Assembly (NCBI RefSeq): GCF_001691415.1
Contig: NZ_LRRR01000001.1
Span: 1 to 64,000 of the forward strand
DNA: 64,000 nucleotides
Source: Pararhodobacter sp. CCB-MM2
GTDB lineage: Bacteria > Pseudomonadota > Alphaproteobacteria > Rhodobacterales > Rhodobacteraceae
Direction: 5' to 3'
Part shown: positions 44,176-53,152 of the stretch, piece after piece
Layout: every line of letters starts with the position of its first letter
How positions within the stretch are numbered: the first letter of the stretch is position 1
The notes under the pieces: generated by a model
Seen by the model: only the letters and a program-made list of their open reading frames with translations
What the model was told of the DNA's origin: nothing
The model's database searches: none
Position numbers and translations under genes: made by a program

Positions 44176-45816
44176 ATGCCCAGCCAAGCCGAGATGCGCG
44201 ACCTGCAGGAGCTGATGCAGAAGGGTCAGCTGGCCGCCGCCGCGGTGATGTCGCGCGCGCTGATCCGCAAGGAACCGCGCGTGCCGCTTCTGCATAACGT
44301 GCTGGGCGTGGCGCTGGCGCAATCGGGCAAGCCGGACGAGGCGATCCGCGCCTTCCGCAAGGCCTTCGACATGGCGCCGGACTATGCCGAGGCGACCGAG
44401 AACCTCGTCTCGGCGCTGATCTCGGCCGACCGGCTGGGCGAGGCCGAGGCGCCGATCCGTGCCGCGCTGGTCAACACGCCGGGCAATGCCTCGATGCGCC
44501 GCAACCTCGCGGCCCTTCTGATCACGCAACAGGACTGGACCGGCGCGCTGGCAGAGATCGACACCGCCTTGGCGCTGGAGCCCGGCCACGCGCCCGCGCT
44601 GATGACCAAGGCCACCGCCCTGCGCCACCTCGACCGACTGGACGAGGCGCTGGCCGTTCTGGCCCCGCTGAAGGACGAAGCCGAGGCGCTGCGCCTGACC
44701 GCCGAGATCCTCGCCACGCAGGGCAAGCTGGACGCGGCCCGCGACGCCTATGCCGCCACCATCGACGCCAATCCCGCATTGGGCAGCGCCTGGGAAGGGC
44801 TGGCCGATGTGACCCGCTTGACAGCCGACGACGCGATGATCCCCCGCCTTGCCGCGCAGATCGAGGCCCTGCCGCAAAAGGGCGCCCCGGCGCTGACCGC
44901 ATCCTTGCACTTCGCCATGGCCAAGGCCTGCGCCGACCTCGGCGATGCCGGCGCCGCTGCCACGCATCTGACGCGCGCCAATGCCGCCGCGCGCAGCCTT
45001 GCGCAGCCCTACAGCCACGCCCAGCGCCGCAAGGAAGTCGCCCGGATCAAGGCGCTGTTCCCGGCAGCAACGGTCTCGGCGCTGGCGGCCTCGGGCGCGG
45101 ACAGCGACCAGCCGGTGTTCATCCTTGGCATGCCGCGCTCGGGCACGACGCTGATCGAACAGATCCTCGCCAGCCACCCGGCGGTCCATGGCGCGGGCGA
45201 GCGCCCGGATATCCTGCAGTTGGGCCAATCCCTGCTGGCCAGCCCGCGCAAGCTGGACGCGTCCTTCGTGCAACGTGCGGCGACCGACCATCTGGCCCGC
45301 CTCTCGGTCCTTGCCCCGACGGCTGGGCGTATCACCGACAAGATGCCCGCCAATGCCGATTGGGTCGGCCTGATCCTGACGCTGTTCCCGAACGCCAAGA
45401 TCATCCGCACCCTGCGCGACCCGCGTGAAATCGCGCTGTCGATCTGGCGCACGCATTTCCCGGATCCCAGCCTGAACTGGACCTTCGATCTGGAGGATAT
45501 TGCCAGCTATTACGTTCAGCACATGGACCTGATGGACCATTGGCAGGCGCAATTCCCGGGCGCGATCCTGACCTGCGACTATGCGCAATTGGTGACCCAG
45601 CCCGAGGCGGTCACCCGTGAATTGGCGGCGCATCTGGGGCTGGACTGGGACGCAGCCATGCTGACGCCGGAGCGGACCGAACGCACGGTGACCACGGCCT
45701 CGGCCGCGCAGGTGCGGGCGCCGATCTCGGCCAACTCGTTGGGGGGCTGGAAAGCCTATGAACAGGTGCTCGCGCCCTTCACCCAAGCGCTGACCCGGCT
45801 GGGCCGCCCGGTCTGA
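44176..45816 (+). CDS. TPR-sulfotransferase fusion protein
   Basis: A 546-residue protein. The N-terminal ~290 residues consist of tetratricopeptide-like helical repeats (LLHNVLGVALAQSGKPDEAIRAFRKAF and similar). The C-terminal part is a sulfotransferase domain whose PAPS-binding loop GMPRSGTTLIEQIL is near residue 318, with a later RTLRDPREIALSIW 3'-phosphate segment. No signal peptide is seen, so it is cytosolic. It likely transfers sulfate to a protein or glycan recruited by the TPRs. The substrate is unknown and no PAPS synthesis genes are nearby. Confidence 0.88.
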   Translation: MPSQAEMRDLQELMQKGQLAAAAVMSRALIRKEPRVPLLHNVLGVALAQSGKPDEAIRAFRKAFDMAPDYAEATENLVSALISADRLGEAEAPIRAALVNTPGNASMRRNLAALLITQQDWTGALAEIDTALALEPGHAPALMTKATALRHLDRLDEALAVLAPLKDEAEALRLTAEILATQGKLDAARDAYAATIDANPALGSAWEGLADVTRLTADDAMIPRLAAQIEALPQKGAPALTASLHFAMAKACADLGDAGAAATHLTRANAAARSLAQPYSHAQRRKEVARIKALFPAATVSALAASGADSDQPVFILGMPRSGTTLIEQILASHPAVHGAGERPDILQLGQSLLASPRKLDASFVQRAATDHLARLSVLAPTAGRITDKMPANADWVGLILTLFPNAKIIRTLRDPREIALSIWRTHFPDPSLNWTFDLEDIASYYVQHMDLMDHWQAQFPGAILTCDYAQLVTQPEAVTRELAAHLGLDWDAAMLTPERTERTVTTASAAQVRAPISANSLGGWKAYEQVLAPFTQALTRLGRPV

Positions 45817-45835
45817 CACCCGCGTCCTGCACAAC

Positions 45836-45864
45836 AAAAAGGCCCGGCGCGATGCCGGGCCTTT
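45836..45864. terminator. Bidirectional terminator
   Basis: AAAAAGGCCCGGC-GCGAT-GCCGGGCCTTT between two convergent genes. The T tract is five bases long for the leftward gene and three for the rightward gene. Confidence 0.9.
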
Positions 45865-45881
45865 CGCTGTCTGAGGGGGCC

Positions 45882-47105
45882 TTACTTGCCGGCTGAAGGT
45901 GCAGCAGGCGCTGCCGGAGCCGGGGCCGGAGCTGCCGGAGCGGCGGCAGCGTGGGGCATCACGAAGCTGAAGCTGCCCGACCAGACGCCGTAGTTCGAGG
46001 TGTTGATGCCATTGGCATTCGACCCGCTGTAGCTCTGCTGACCCGGCAGGATCTGCACCTGCACCTCGGTGGTTTCCCCCACGCCGACCAGACCGGCATG
46101 CACGGCGGCCACGGCCAGCGCGCTGTCGTCGGTATAGATGCCCGAACCCCAGACCGACCCGCGATCCGACCCGGTGACCGAGAAGGTCACGGTCTGGCCC
46201 ACGCGGTCCCGGTAGCCGGTCAGGTTGGCCGGGGCGGCCTCGGCGGCAGCGGCTTGGGGCAGGATGAACTGATAGCTGCCCGACCAGGTGCCATAATTCG
46301 ACGAGGTCACACCGTTCGCGGCGGACCCGGCATAGCTTTGCTGGCCCGGAAGGATCGTGACCTGCACGTCGCCGGTCTGCCCCGAACCGATCGCGCCTGC
46401 ATGCACGGCGGCGGCGGCGACGGCGCTGTCATCGGTATAGACCCCGGTGCCCCAGACCGACCCTCGGTCGGTGCCGGTCACGGTGAAGGTGAAGGTCTGG
46501 CCCACACGATCGCGGTAGCTGGTCAGGTTGGCCGGGGCCGGCATCGCGCCGCCGCCCGTCGTGGCCGGGGCGGTCTGTTGTGCGGGCGCGCTGCCGCCCG
46601 GCGGGGTGCCGAAGGTCTCGAGGATCAGCTGCGCCTGACAGGTCTGCTGGCCGAAGGTGCCGACCCAGACGTCATAGGCCCCCGACGGCGCGCCGGTGAT
46701 GCGGATCCGCGGGTTGAGGTCGGTATCGTCATCCGAGAAATGCCAGGTCCCCGAGGCATCGTTGACCAACAGCACCGTGTCGCAGCTGGCCTGCACGCGC
46801 AGTTCCAGATCGCGGTTCGCCGATTCATTGCCGGTGAAGGACAGGTCGAAATCCGGCTGCGTGATGACATAGCCATGCCCCGGCATCGGGCAGGCCGACA
46901 GGTCGACATTGCCGCCGGCGATCACGTTGACGCCCTGCGGCACCCACAGTTGCTCGGAGGTAAAGGCGATGGGCGTGCCTTGGAGGCTCCAGTCCGGGCA
47001 GGCCTGCGCCTGAGCCGAACCGGAACCGAGGACCGCCACGCCAAGCGCCAGCGACGCCAAAGCACCGGAGGGGGAGAAGAGACGGGAAAGGGAGGGGAAC
47101 GTCAT
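45882..47105 (-). CDS. Secreted protein: one cysteine-rich repeat plus two LCCL domains
   Basis: A 407-residue exported protein. A signal peptide (about 1-34, cleaved after AQA) is followed by one repeat domain of about 130 residues (CPDW..., PGHGYVITQPDFDLSF, QASCDTVLLVND, YDVWVGTFGQQTC) of the type repeated six times in its neighbour. Two LCCL domains follow, each with GSVWG-G-YTDDSA, AAVHAG and LPGQQSY-GS-ANG-NYG-WSGS. The C-terminus is an Ala/Pro-rich tail. LCCL domains are mostly known from eukaryotic secreted proteins. It probably acts in the periplasm or outside the cell. The ATG at 47105 is the natural start. Confidence 0.8.
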   Translation of the reverse strand: MTFPSLSRLFSPSGALASLALGVAVLGSGSAQAQACPDWSLQGTPIAFTSEQLWVPQGVNVIAGGNVDLSACPMPGHGYVITQPDFDLSFTGNESANRDLELRVQASCDTVLLVNDASGTWHFSDDDTDLNPRIRITGAPSGAYDVWVGTFGQQTCQAQLILETFGTPPGGSAPAQQTAPATTGGGAMPAPANLTSYRDRVGQTFTFTVTGTDRGSVWGTGVYTDDSAVAAAAVHAGAIGSGQTGDVQVTILPGQQSYAGSAANGVTSSNYGTWSGSYQFILPQAAAAEAAPANLTGYRDRVGQTVTFSVTGSDRGSVWGSGIYTDDSALAVAAVHAGLVGVGETTEVQVQILPGQQSYSGSNANGINTSNYGVWSGSFSFVMPHAAAAPAAPAPAPAAPAAPSAGK

Positions 47106-47211
47106 GGAAACCTCACTGTTTTCCGGAAGGTGAGACAGGCGCCGGTCAGGTCGTGATCGTCCCCGGTGGCGCGGCCTCCCGGCGCGGGGACGAGGTCAGG
47201 GATCAAAGGGC

Positions 47212-47242
47212 GGAGGGGGCCGGACCAAGGCCAGCCCCCTCC
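47212..47242 (-). terminator. Hairpin after the six-repeat protein gene
   Basis: GGAGGGGGC pairs with GCCCCCTCC across a 13-base loop, 7 bp after the stop codon on the minus strand. Only a short CTTTG follows, so termination strength is uncertain. Confidence 0.5.
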
Positions 47243-47249
47243 GGGTCGA

Positions 47250-50200
47250 TTACTTGCCGCTGCTCCGGACAAAGGAGAAGCTGCCGCTCCATTGGCCATA
47301 GGTGCGGCTGACGACGCCGTTGCGCTCGGTGCCGGCGTAATGCTGCTGGCCGGGCATCACCTGCACCGTCACCACGCCGGTCTGGCCGGGCTGGACGAGG
47401 CCGGCATGCACCGCCGCCCGCGCGACCGAGGAATCGTCGGTATAGACATCCGATCCCCAGACCGAGCCCGTCGCCGCGCCCGTCACCTGGAAGCGGAAGC
47501 TCTGGCCGTTCTGCCCGCGATAGGCGGTCATGTTGCCCGGATCAGGCAGCACACCGTCCGGCATCTGCGGCTGCTGGCGCGGCGAGATCGAGGGGAAGGT
47601 CTCGAAGATCACCTCGGCGTTGCAATTGTCCTCGCCATAGGTGCCGATCCAGACGTCATAGGCCCCGCGATCCGCGTTCTCGATCCGCAGGCGCGAGTTC
47701 AGGCCCTCGGTGCTGTCGTCGTTGAAGCGCCACTCGCCATTGGGCGCCTGCACCAGCAGGACAGGGTCACATTGCGCCTCGACCCGGAGGTCCAGCGCGT
47801 AATCCTGCGGGTTCTCCGTCAGGGTCAGCGTGAAGTCCGGCTGGGCGACGATCTGCCCGTAACCGGGGATCTCAGGATCGCCGCATTCGTCCAGCGCCAC
47901 GTTGCCCCCGGCGATGACCGGGTGGCTCTGGGCCTGCCAGAGGGCCTGCCCCGTATAGCTCAGAGCCAGACCGCCGACATCGCCCAGCGGGCAGGTGCCT
48001 GCCTTCTCAGGGATCACCGGCGCCGGGGGTTCCGGCACAGGCGGTTGCGGCGGGACCGGCGGCTGCGGCGGCGCCGAGCTGTAGGTCGTGGCCGACAACG
48101 TCGCCGCGCAGGTGTTCGAGCCGAAGGTCCCGACCCAGATGTCATAGGCGCCCGGCTGCGCATTGGCGAAACTCAGGCGCGAGTTCAGCCCGTCGCGGTC
48201 GTCGTTATAGGACCATTGCCCATTGGGCCCGTAGACCAGCAGCACCGGATCGCAGGTGCCGTCCACGGCAATATCCATGCCATAGCCCAGCGGGTTGTCC
48301 AGCAGCGTCATGGTGAAATCGGGCCGCTGGATGATGTGGCCATGCCCCGGCACGCTGCCACAGGCGCCAAGATCCAGCGGACCGCCCGCCGTGACCGAGG
48401 TGCTTTGCCCCGCCAGCAGACCCGCCGCGGTAAAGCTGCTGGGCTGGCCGTTCTGCGCGGGATCCGGGCAGGCGGCCGGCAGAGGCGGCTGCGGGGGTTG
48501 GGGCGGTTGCGGCGGCTGGGGCGCGACCTGACCGCTGAAGGTCTCGGTCACCAGCGTGGCCTGACAGGTGCCGGGGCTGTAGGTCCCGACCCAGACGCCG
48601 TAGCGCCCGGTCCCCGCCTGCCCGATGCGCAGACGCGGATCAGTGCCGTTGGAATCGTCGTTGAAATGCCAGCGGCCGTCCGGGCCATGCACCAGAAGGA
48701 CGGTGTCACATTGCCCCTCGACCCGGAATTCCAGATCGTAATTGGGGATGTTTCGCGTCAGGTTGACCGAGAAATCGGGCCGCTCGATGATCCAGCCGAG
48801 GCCGGGCACGGTGTTGCAGGCGCCCAGATCGACCGTCCCGCCCGCCGTCACGCTGTTGCGCTGCGGCGACCAGAGCTGCTGGCCGGTGTAGTTCAGCACC
48901 GTCCCCGTCCGATTGGGATCAGGGCAAAGCGCGGTGACAGGCGGTTGCGGCGGCTGCGGGGCCGTGGCCAGCAGCGTCCGCGCCTGCAGCGTCGCCGCGC
49001 AGGTGTTGGAGCCGAAGGTCCCGACCCAGATGTCATACTCGCCGGTCGGGGCATTGGCGACGCTCAGTGCCGGATCGAGGCCGTTGCTGTCATCGTTGTA
49101 GTGCCATTGCCCATTCGGCCCGCGCGCCAGCAGGACCGTGTCGCACTGCCCGTCCACCGCCAGTCGCAGCGTCGCGCCCGGGTTGTTATGCGTCAGGTTG
49201 AGTGTGAAATCCGGGTTGCGCACGATATGGCCATGCCCCGGCACGCTCTGGCATGCCCCGAGGTCCAGCGGCCCTCCGGCGGTGACAGGATGGTTGCGGC
49301 CCTGCAGCAGTTGCTGCGTCGAATAGGTCAGGGCCTGACCATTGGCGTTGGAATTGGGGCACAGGGCCACGATCGGCGGCTGCGGCACGATGGGCGGCTG
49401 TGGGCTGATCGGCGGGATCTGCAACCCGCCCGAGCTTTGCACCCGCAGGCTCGCCGCACAGGTGTTCGAGCCGAAGGTTCCGACCCAGATGTCATACTCG
49501 CCGGCCGAGGCCCCGTTGACGCGGACCTCGGGGTCCAGACCGTTGGTGTCATCATTGAAGCGCCATTGCCCGTCCGGTCCGCGCACCAGCAGCACGGCGT
49601 CGCATTGACCGTCCACGCCGAAGGTCAGCGCGGTGGCGGGCCCGGTGGCCGTCAGGTTCAGCGTGAAATCGGGATTGCGCGCGACATGACCATGCCCCGG
49701 CACATTCTGGCAATTGGTCAGCGCCACACCGCCCCCGGCGGTAACGGCGCGCGTCTGGCCCTGCCGCAATTGCGCGGCGGAATAGGTCAGCATGGTGCCG
49801 TTCGCATTGGCATTCGGGCACAAGGCCAGCACCGGCGGCACGATCGGCGGCGTCGTCGGCTGAAGTGGTGGCTGCGGCGAGATCGGCGGCTGCGGTGTCA
49901 GCTGCGGCCCGCCCGTGGTCTGTGCGATCAGCGTCGAGCCGCAATTGGTCGAGCCGAAGGTGCCCACCCAGATCCGGTAATCGCCGGTCGGAGCATTGCC
50001 GATAACCACCTGCGGATCGAAGCCGTTGGTGTCATCGTTGAAATGGAACTGCCCGTTCGGGCCCCGCACCAGCAGCACGGTGTCGCATTGCCCGTCCACC
50101 TGCAGGTTCAGCGCATTGCCCGGCGCGTTCTGCGTCAGCGTCAGCGTGAAGTCCGGACGGCGGGTGACATAGCCATGCCCCGGCACACCGGCGCAATTGA

Positions 50201-50411
50201 CCAGCTGCGCATTCCCGCCCGCATCGGTGTTATGGCGCTGCGCCGTGCGCAGGGCCTGTGCCGAATAGCTCAGCGTTTGCTGGCCATTGGCATTCACGTT
50301 GGGACAGACTTGCGCGGCGGCGGGCACGCTGAAAGCGCCGAGCGGCAGCAGGGCCAGCGCCAAAGCGCGTAGCCAATGGGTGTGGAACCTCGGTCCGCGA
50401 GAGCGGGACAT
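47250..50411 (-). CDS. Giant secreted protein: six cysteine-rich repeats plus one LCCL domain
   Basis: A 1053-residue exported protein. After a signal peptide (about 1-34, AAA-Q cleavage) come six repeats of about 130 residues starting with CPN or CPD. Each has the pattern TAGG...C...VPGHG, PDF-L-L, VDGQCDTVLLVRGPNGQWHFNDD-NGLDP and YDIWVGTFGSNTCAATL, with four cysteines per repeat. Pro/Gln linkers (PQPPQPP) separate repeats, and a C-terminal LCCL domain ends the chain. The repeats look like PPC-type beta-sandwich domains. The neighbouring gene downstream encodes a shorter relative. The role is unknown; surface display or polymer binding is a guess. Confidence 0.82.
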   Translation of the reverse strand: MSRSRGPRFHTHWLRALALALLPLGAFSVPAAAQVCPNVNANGQQTLSYSAQALRTAQRHNTDAGGNAQLVNCAGVPGHGYVTRRPDFTLTLTQNAPGNALNLQVDGQCDTVLLVRGPNGQFHFNDDTNGFDPQVVIGNAPTGDYRIWVGTFGSTNCGSTLIAQTTGGPQLTPQPPISPQPPLQPTTPPIVPPVLALCPNANANGTMLTYSAAQLRQGQTRAVTAGGGVALTNCQNVPGHGHVARNPDFTLNLTATGPATALTFGVDGQCDAVLLVRGPDGQWRFNDDTNGLDPEVRVNGASAGEYDIWVGTFGSNTCAASLRVQSSGGLQIPPISPQPPIVPQPPIVALCPNSNANGQALTYSTQQLLQGRNHPVTAGGPLDLGACQSVPGHGHIVRNPDFTLNLTHNNPGATLRLAVDGQCDTVLLARGPNGQWHYNDDSNGLDPALSVANAPTGEYDIWVGTFGSNTCAATLQARTLLATAPQPPQPPVTALCPDPNRTGTVLNYTGQQLWSPQRNSVTAGGTVDLGACNTVPGLGWIIERPDFSVNLTRNIPNYDLEFRVEGQCDTVLLVHGPDGRWHFNDDSNGTDPRLRIGQAGTGRYGVWVGTYSPGTCQATLVTETFSGQVAPQPPQPPQPPQPPLPAACPDPAQNGQPSSFTAAGLLAGQSTSVTAGGPLDLGACGSVPGHGHIIQRPDFTMTLLDNPLGYGMDIAVDGTCDPVLLVYGPNGQWSYNDDRDGLNSRLSFANAQPGAYDIWVGTFGSNTCAATLSATTYSSAPPQPPVPPQPPVPEPPAPVIPEKAGTCPLGDVGGLALSYTGQALWQAQSHPVIAGGNVALDECGDPEIPGYGQIVAQPDFTLTLTENPQDYALDLRVEAQCDPVLLVQAPNGEWRFNDDSTEGLNSRLRIENADRGAYDVWIGTYGEDNCNAEVIFETFPSISPRQQPQMPDGVLPDPGNMTAYRGQNGQSFRFQVTGAATGSVWGSDVYTDDSSVARAAVHAGLVQPGQTGVVTVQVMPGQQHYAGTERNGVVSRTYGQWSGSFSFVRSSGK
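47640..50310 (-). repeat. Six tandem domain-coding repeats (about 400-450 bp each)
   Basis: Direct DNA repeats inside the gene at 47250-50411. Near-identical stretches such as GAGCCGAAGGTCCCGACCCA recur with a period of about 450 bp (for example near 48118, 49010 and 49470). Such similarity would allow gain or loss of repeats by recombination. It is a coding repeat, not a CRISPR. Confidence 0.8.
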
Positions 50412-50554
50412 GGCGGCCTCCCTTGATGTGACTTGCCCGGCCGGACGGAGGGAAATCCCCGCGAAAGCCGGAAAATGACGTGATCGAAACGCGGGAATGC
50501 TGCGACGCCAAGGTCACAAAATCAAGAAATATGCGCGTGAACAGTGCGCGAGGG

Positions 50555-51508
50555 TTAATCCGCCCGCAGCAGCAGGGCCAGCGCGAGGGCGATCACCGCG
50601 ATGCCGGGCAGCACCGCGACCAGTGCCACGCCATGGCCCAGCGCCAGCTCCCACAGGATGATCCAGGCCGGCGTGGCATAGGTATAAGCCATCACCTTCG
50701 AGGCCGGCAGGCGCTGCGCCGCGAACTGCATCGCCGAGGCCGCGAAGGCCGTCGCGAAGACTGCAAGATAAACCATCACGACCCAGACCAGCGGCGGCAG
50801 GGCGGCCCAATCCGTTGCCACGATCTCGGCCCAGCCCCAGGCGAGGAACAGCACGAAACCGGTCAGCGTCACCAGCGACGCCGTGACCAGCGCGCTCTCG
50901 CCGCGGTTCAACAGCCGCAGCGAGGGGGTGTAGAACACATGCAGGACGCAGCCGAGGAAATAGATCGCCTCGCCCCGCCCCAGTTCGAACCCCAACAGGG
51001 CCGAAATATCGCCGCGAAAGATCACCCAGACTGCCCCCAAGGCGCCCAGCCCCAGCACCGCCATCACCGAACCGCGCGGATGCTGGCCCAGAAGCGGCCA
51101 GGCGACCAGCGCCGTCATCAGCGGCGTCAGGGTAAAGACCGCGCCGGCGGCCACCGGGTTTGCGGTCTTCAACCCCTCGAACATCAGCACGAAATAGCCG
51201 CCGTACAGCACCGCCAGCACGACGTATCGCCAGGACGCGGCCCCATCGGCGCGGCTGTAGCCCCGGCGCCCGCCCCGTCCGGCAGCGGGCATCAACGTAA
51301 CGAGGAGCGCCAGCAGGATCGCCGCCAGCAGGAACCGCGCGGTGGTCAGCGGCACCGGGCCGATGTCATTGGCGACCAGCGCGCCAAGGCTAAACGAGCC
51401 CGACACCGCCGCCGAGAACCCCAGCATCGCGGCATGCCCGCGCAGGGCCTGTTGGCGTCCGCGCAGGGGCAGGCCCCGTGCCGGGCGGTCGGCGGCGTTG
51501 TCCGTCAT
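50555..51508 (-). CDS. EamA/DMT-family transporter
   Basis: A 317-residue membrane protein with about ten helices in two EamA repeats; PVAAGAVFTLTPLMTALVAWPLLG marks the end of the first. The ATG at 51508 overlaps the stop codon of the LysR gene (ATGA), so the pair is translationally coupled and the regulator probably controls the exporter. An in-frame GTG/ATG further upstream lies within the LysR gene and is rejected. The solute is unknown. Confidence 0.87.
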   Translation of the reverse strand: MTDNAADRPARGLPLRGRQQALRGHAAMLGFSAAVSGSFSLGALVANDIGPVPLTTARFLLAAILLALLVTLMPAAGRGGRRGYSRADGAASWRYVVLAVLYGGYFVLMFEGLKTANPVAAGAVFTLTPLMTALVAWPLLGQHPRGSVMAVLGLGALGAVWVIFRGDISALLGFELGRGEAIYFLGCVLHVFYTPSLRLLNRGESALVTASLVTLTGFVLFLAWGWAEIVATDWAALPPLVWVVMVYLAVFATAFAASAMQFAAQRLPASKVMAYTYATPAWIILWELALGHGVALVAVLPGIAVIALALALLLRAD

Positions 51509-52374
51509 TCGCGGAAGCTTTCCTTGATGACCTGTACGGCGGCCTGCACCTTGGCGGTGCGGTGCAGATCCACATGCGTCACCAGCCAGACGGTGAATTC
51601 CCATTCCGGCCGCGACGGCATCACGCGCACCAGATCGGTCGCGTCATCCTCGCCATAATGGAAGCCCATGCCCAGCCCGTCGGCAATCGCCCAGCGCCGC
51701 GCGGCGGCCTCGTTCGAGCGGAAGACCACGCGCGGCACCGGCTTCAAACCGGCCAGCCATTGCGCGAAGGGGGCACGGCTGTCGTCGAGCTCCTCGGTGA
51801 CGAAGCGGTGGTGGACGAGGTCTTCCAGCGTCTCGGGCGTGCCGTGTTCCTCCAGATAGCCCCGGCTGGCATAGAGGCCTACGGGACAGCGCATCAGCGG
51901 CTGCACCACGTTGTCCGGTTCGGTCGGACGCGACCCGGCGCGAACCGCAAGATGCGCCTCGCCATATTCCAGCCGGAACACCCGCCGTTCGGTCTGCACG
52001 CGCAACGACAGGTTCGGATAATCCCGCGCCAACTGGCCCAGCGCCGGACGCAGCAGCGGCACCAGACCCGGCAGCGTGGTGATGACCAGATCGCCCTCGA
52101 TCCCGCTGCCCGCGCCGGTCAGACGGGTGCCCAGCTGGGCGAATTGCTCGTCGGTGACACGACCGACCTGCGCCAGCGCCTTGCCAGCCTCGGTCGGGGT
52201 ATAGCCACGGGCGTGGCGCTGGAACAGCTTCACGCCCAGCCGGTGCTCCAGCGCGTCGATATGGCGGATGACGGTGGCATGGTGCACCCCCAGCGCATCG
52301 GCCGCGCCAGAGACCGTTCCAGCGCGCGCAACCTGCCAGGCGGTGCGGATTTCATCCCAGGATTCAATGCTCAT
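51505..52374 (-). CDS. LysR-family transcriptional regulator
   Basis: A 289-residue regulator with an N-terminal winged helix (WQVARAGTVSGAADALGVHHATVIRHIDALEHRLGVKLFQRH) and a periplasmic-binding-protein-like effector domain. The ATG at 52374 is preferred; an upstream ATG would add 9 residues. It is divergent from pncA and overlaps the EamA gene. A 22-bp palindrome at 52399-52420 is the likely binding site. Confidence 0.92.
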   Translation of the reverse strand: MSIESWDEIRTAWQVARAGTVSGAADALGVHHATVIRHIDALEHRLGVKLFQRHARGYTPTEAGKALAQVGRVTDEQFAQLGTRLTGAGSGIEGDLVITTLPGLVPLLRPALGQLARDYPNLSLRVQTERRVFRLEYGEAHLAVRAGSRPTEPDNVVQPLMRCPVGLYASRGYLEEHGTPETLEDLVHHRFVTEELDDSRAPFAQWLAGLKPVPRVVFRSNEAAARRWAIADGLGMGFHYGEDDATDLVRVMPSRPEWEFTVWLVTHVDLHRTAKVQAAVQVIKESFRE

Positions 52375-52398
52375 GCGGGGCTCTTCTGTGCATGTCCT

Positions 52399-52420
52399 CA
52401 CAACTTGGTGCCATTTTGTG
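52399..52420. promoter_or_regulatory. Candidate LysR operator
   Basis: A 22-bp imperfect palindrome with arms CACAACTTGG and CCATTTTGTG around a central TG; 8 of 10 positions pair. It starts 25 bp upstream of the lysR-type start codon, in the lysR/pncA divergent region. Confidence 0.55.
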
Positions 52421-52477
52421 GGATCATGCGCGGGGCCGCAAGGGACATTCCAAGGCTCGGCCCGACCGGTCCCTCGC

Positions 52478-52506
52478 TTGACGCCGCGCCGCAGAGAGCT
52501 TTCTAT
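52478..52506 (+). promoter_or_regulatory. Candidate sigma-70 promoter of pncA
   Basis: TTGACG, a 17-bp spacer and TTCTAT. The start point would fall about 33 bp before the pncA ATG. Confidence 0.5.
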
Positions 52507-52546
52507 TCGCCACGTCCTGCCTGTTCAGAATGTCGTGGAGAATGCC

Positions 52547-53152
52547 ATGCAGCCCGCCGATCACGCGCTTATCATCATCGACGTCCAGAATGATTTCTGC
52601 CCCGGCGGCGCGCTGGCCGTGGCGGAGGGCGATGCCGTCGTCGCACCGATCAACGCGATGATGGATGATTTCGCCGTGAAGGTGCTGACGCAGGACTGGC
52701 ACCCCGCCGACCATGCCAGCTTCGCCGCCAATCATCCCGGCGCCGCGCCCTTTTCCATGACCGAGATGCCCTATGGCCCGCAGGTGCTCTGGCCCACCCA
52801 TTGCGTGCAGGGCACAGACGGCGCCGCCTTCCATCCCGCCCTGCGCACCGATCCCGCCGATCTGGTGATCCGCAAGGGGTTCCGCGCCGCGATCGACAGC
52901 TATTCCGCGTTCTTCGAGAACGACCACAGCACGCCCACCGGCCTTGATGGCTATCTGAAGGCGCGCGGTGTGACGGCGGTGACGCTGGTCGGGCTCGCTA
53001 CCGATTTCTGCGTCGCCTATTCGGCCATCGACGCGGCAAAGCTGGGCTATGCCGTCACCGTGCGGATGGAGGCCTGTCGGGCCATCGACCTTGAGGGCTC
53101 GCTCGACGCCGCCGTGGCGCAGATGCGCGAGGCCGGGGTCACGCTGGCCTAA
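52547..53152 (+). CDS. pncA: Nicotinamidase
   Basis: A 201-residue hydrolase converting nicotinamide to nicotinate in NAD salvage. The catalytic Asp is in ALIIIDVQNDFCPGGAL, the metal site is DWHPADH near residue 54, the Lys is in VIRKGF and the Cys in GLATDFCVAYSA. The ATG at 52547 follows GTGGAGA. The stop codon overlaps the stop of the convergent SDR gene. Confidence 0.95.
   Translation: MQPADHALIIIDVQNDFCPGGALAVAEGDAVVAPINAMMDDFAVKVLTQDWHPADHASFAANHPGAAPFSMTEMPYGPQVLWPTHCVQGTDGAAFHPALRTDPADLVIRKGFRAAIDSYSAFFENDHSTPTGLDGYLKARGVTAVTLVGLATDFCVAYSAIDAAKLGYAVTVRMEACRAIDLEGSLDAAVAQMREAGVTLA

Noticed and set aside
47640..50310. Possible CRISPR array
   Set aside because: Repeats are long, in frame, about 450 bp apart and encode protein domains with proline-rich linkers.
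47166..50372. A 1068-codon open frame on the plus strand
   Set aside because: Antisense of the six-repeat secreted protein. The repetition comes from the real gene, and the product is Arg/His-rich without recognisable folds.
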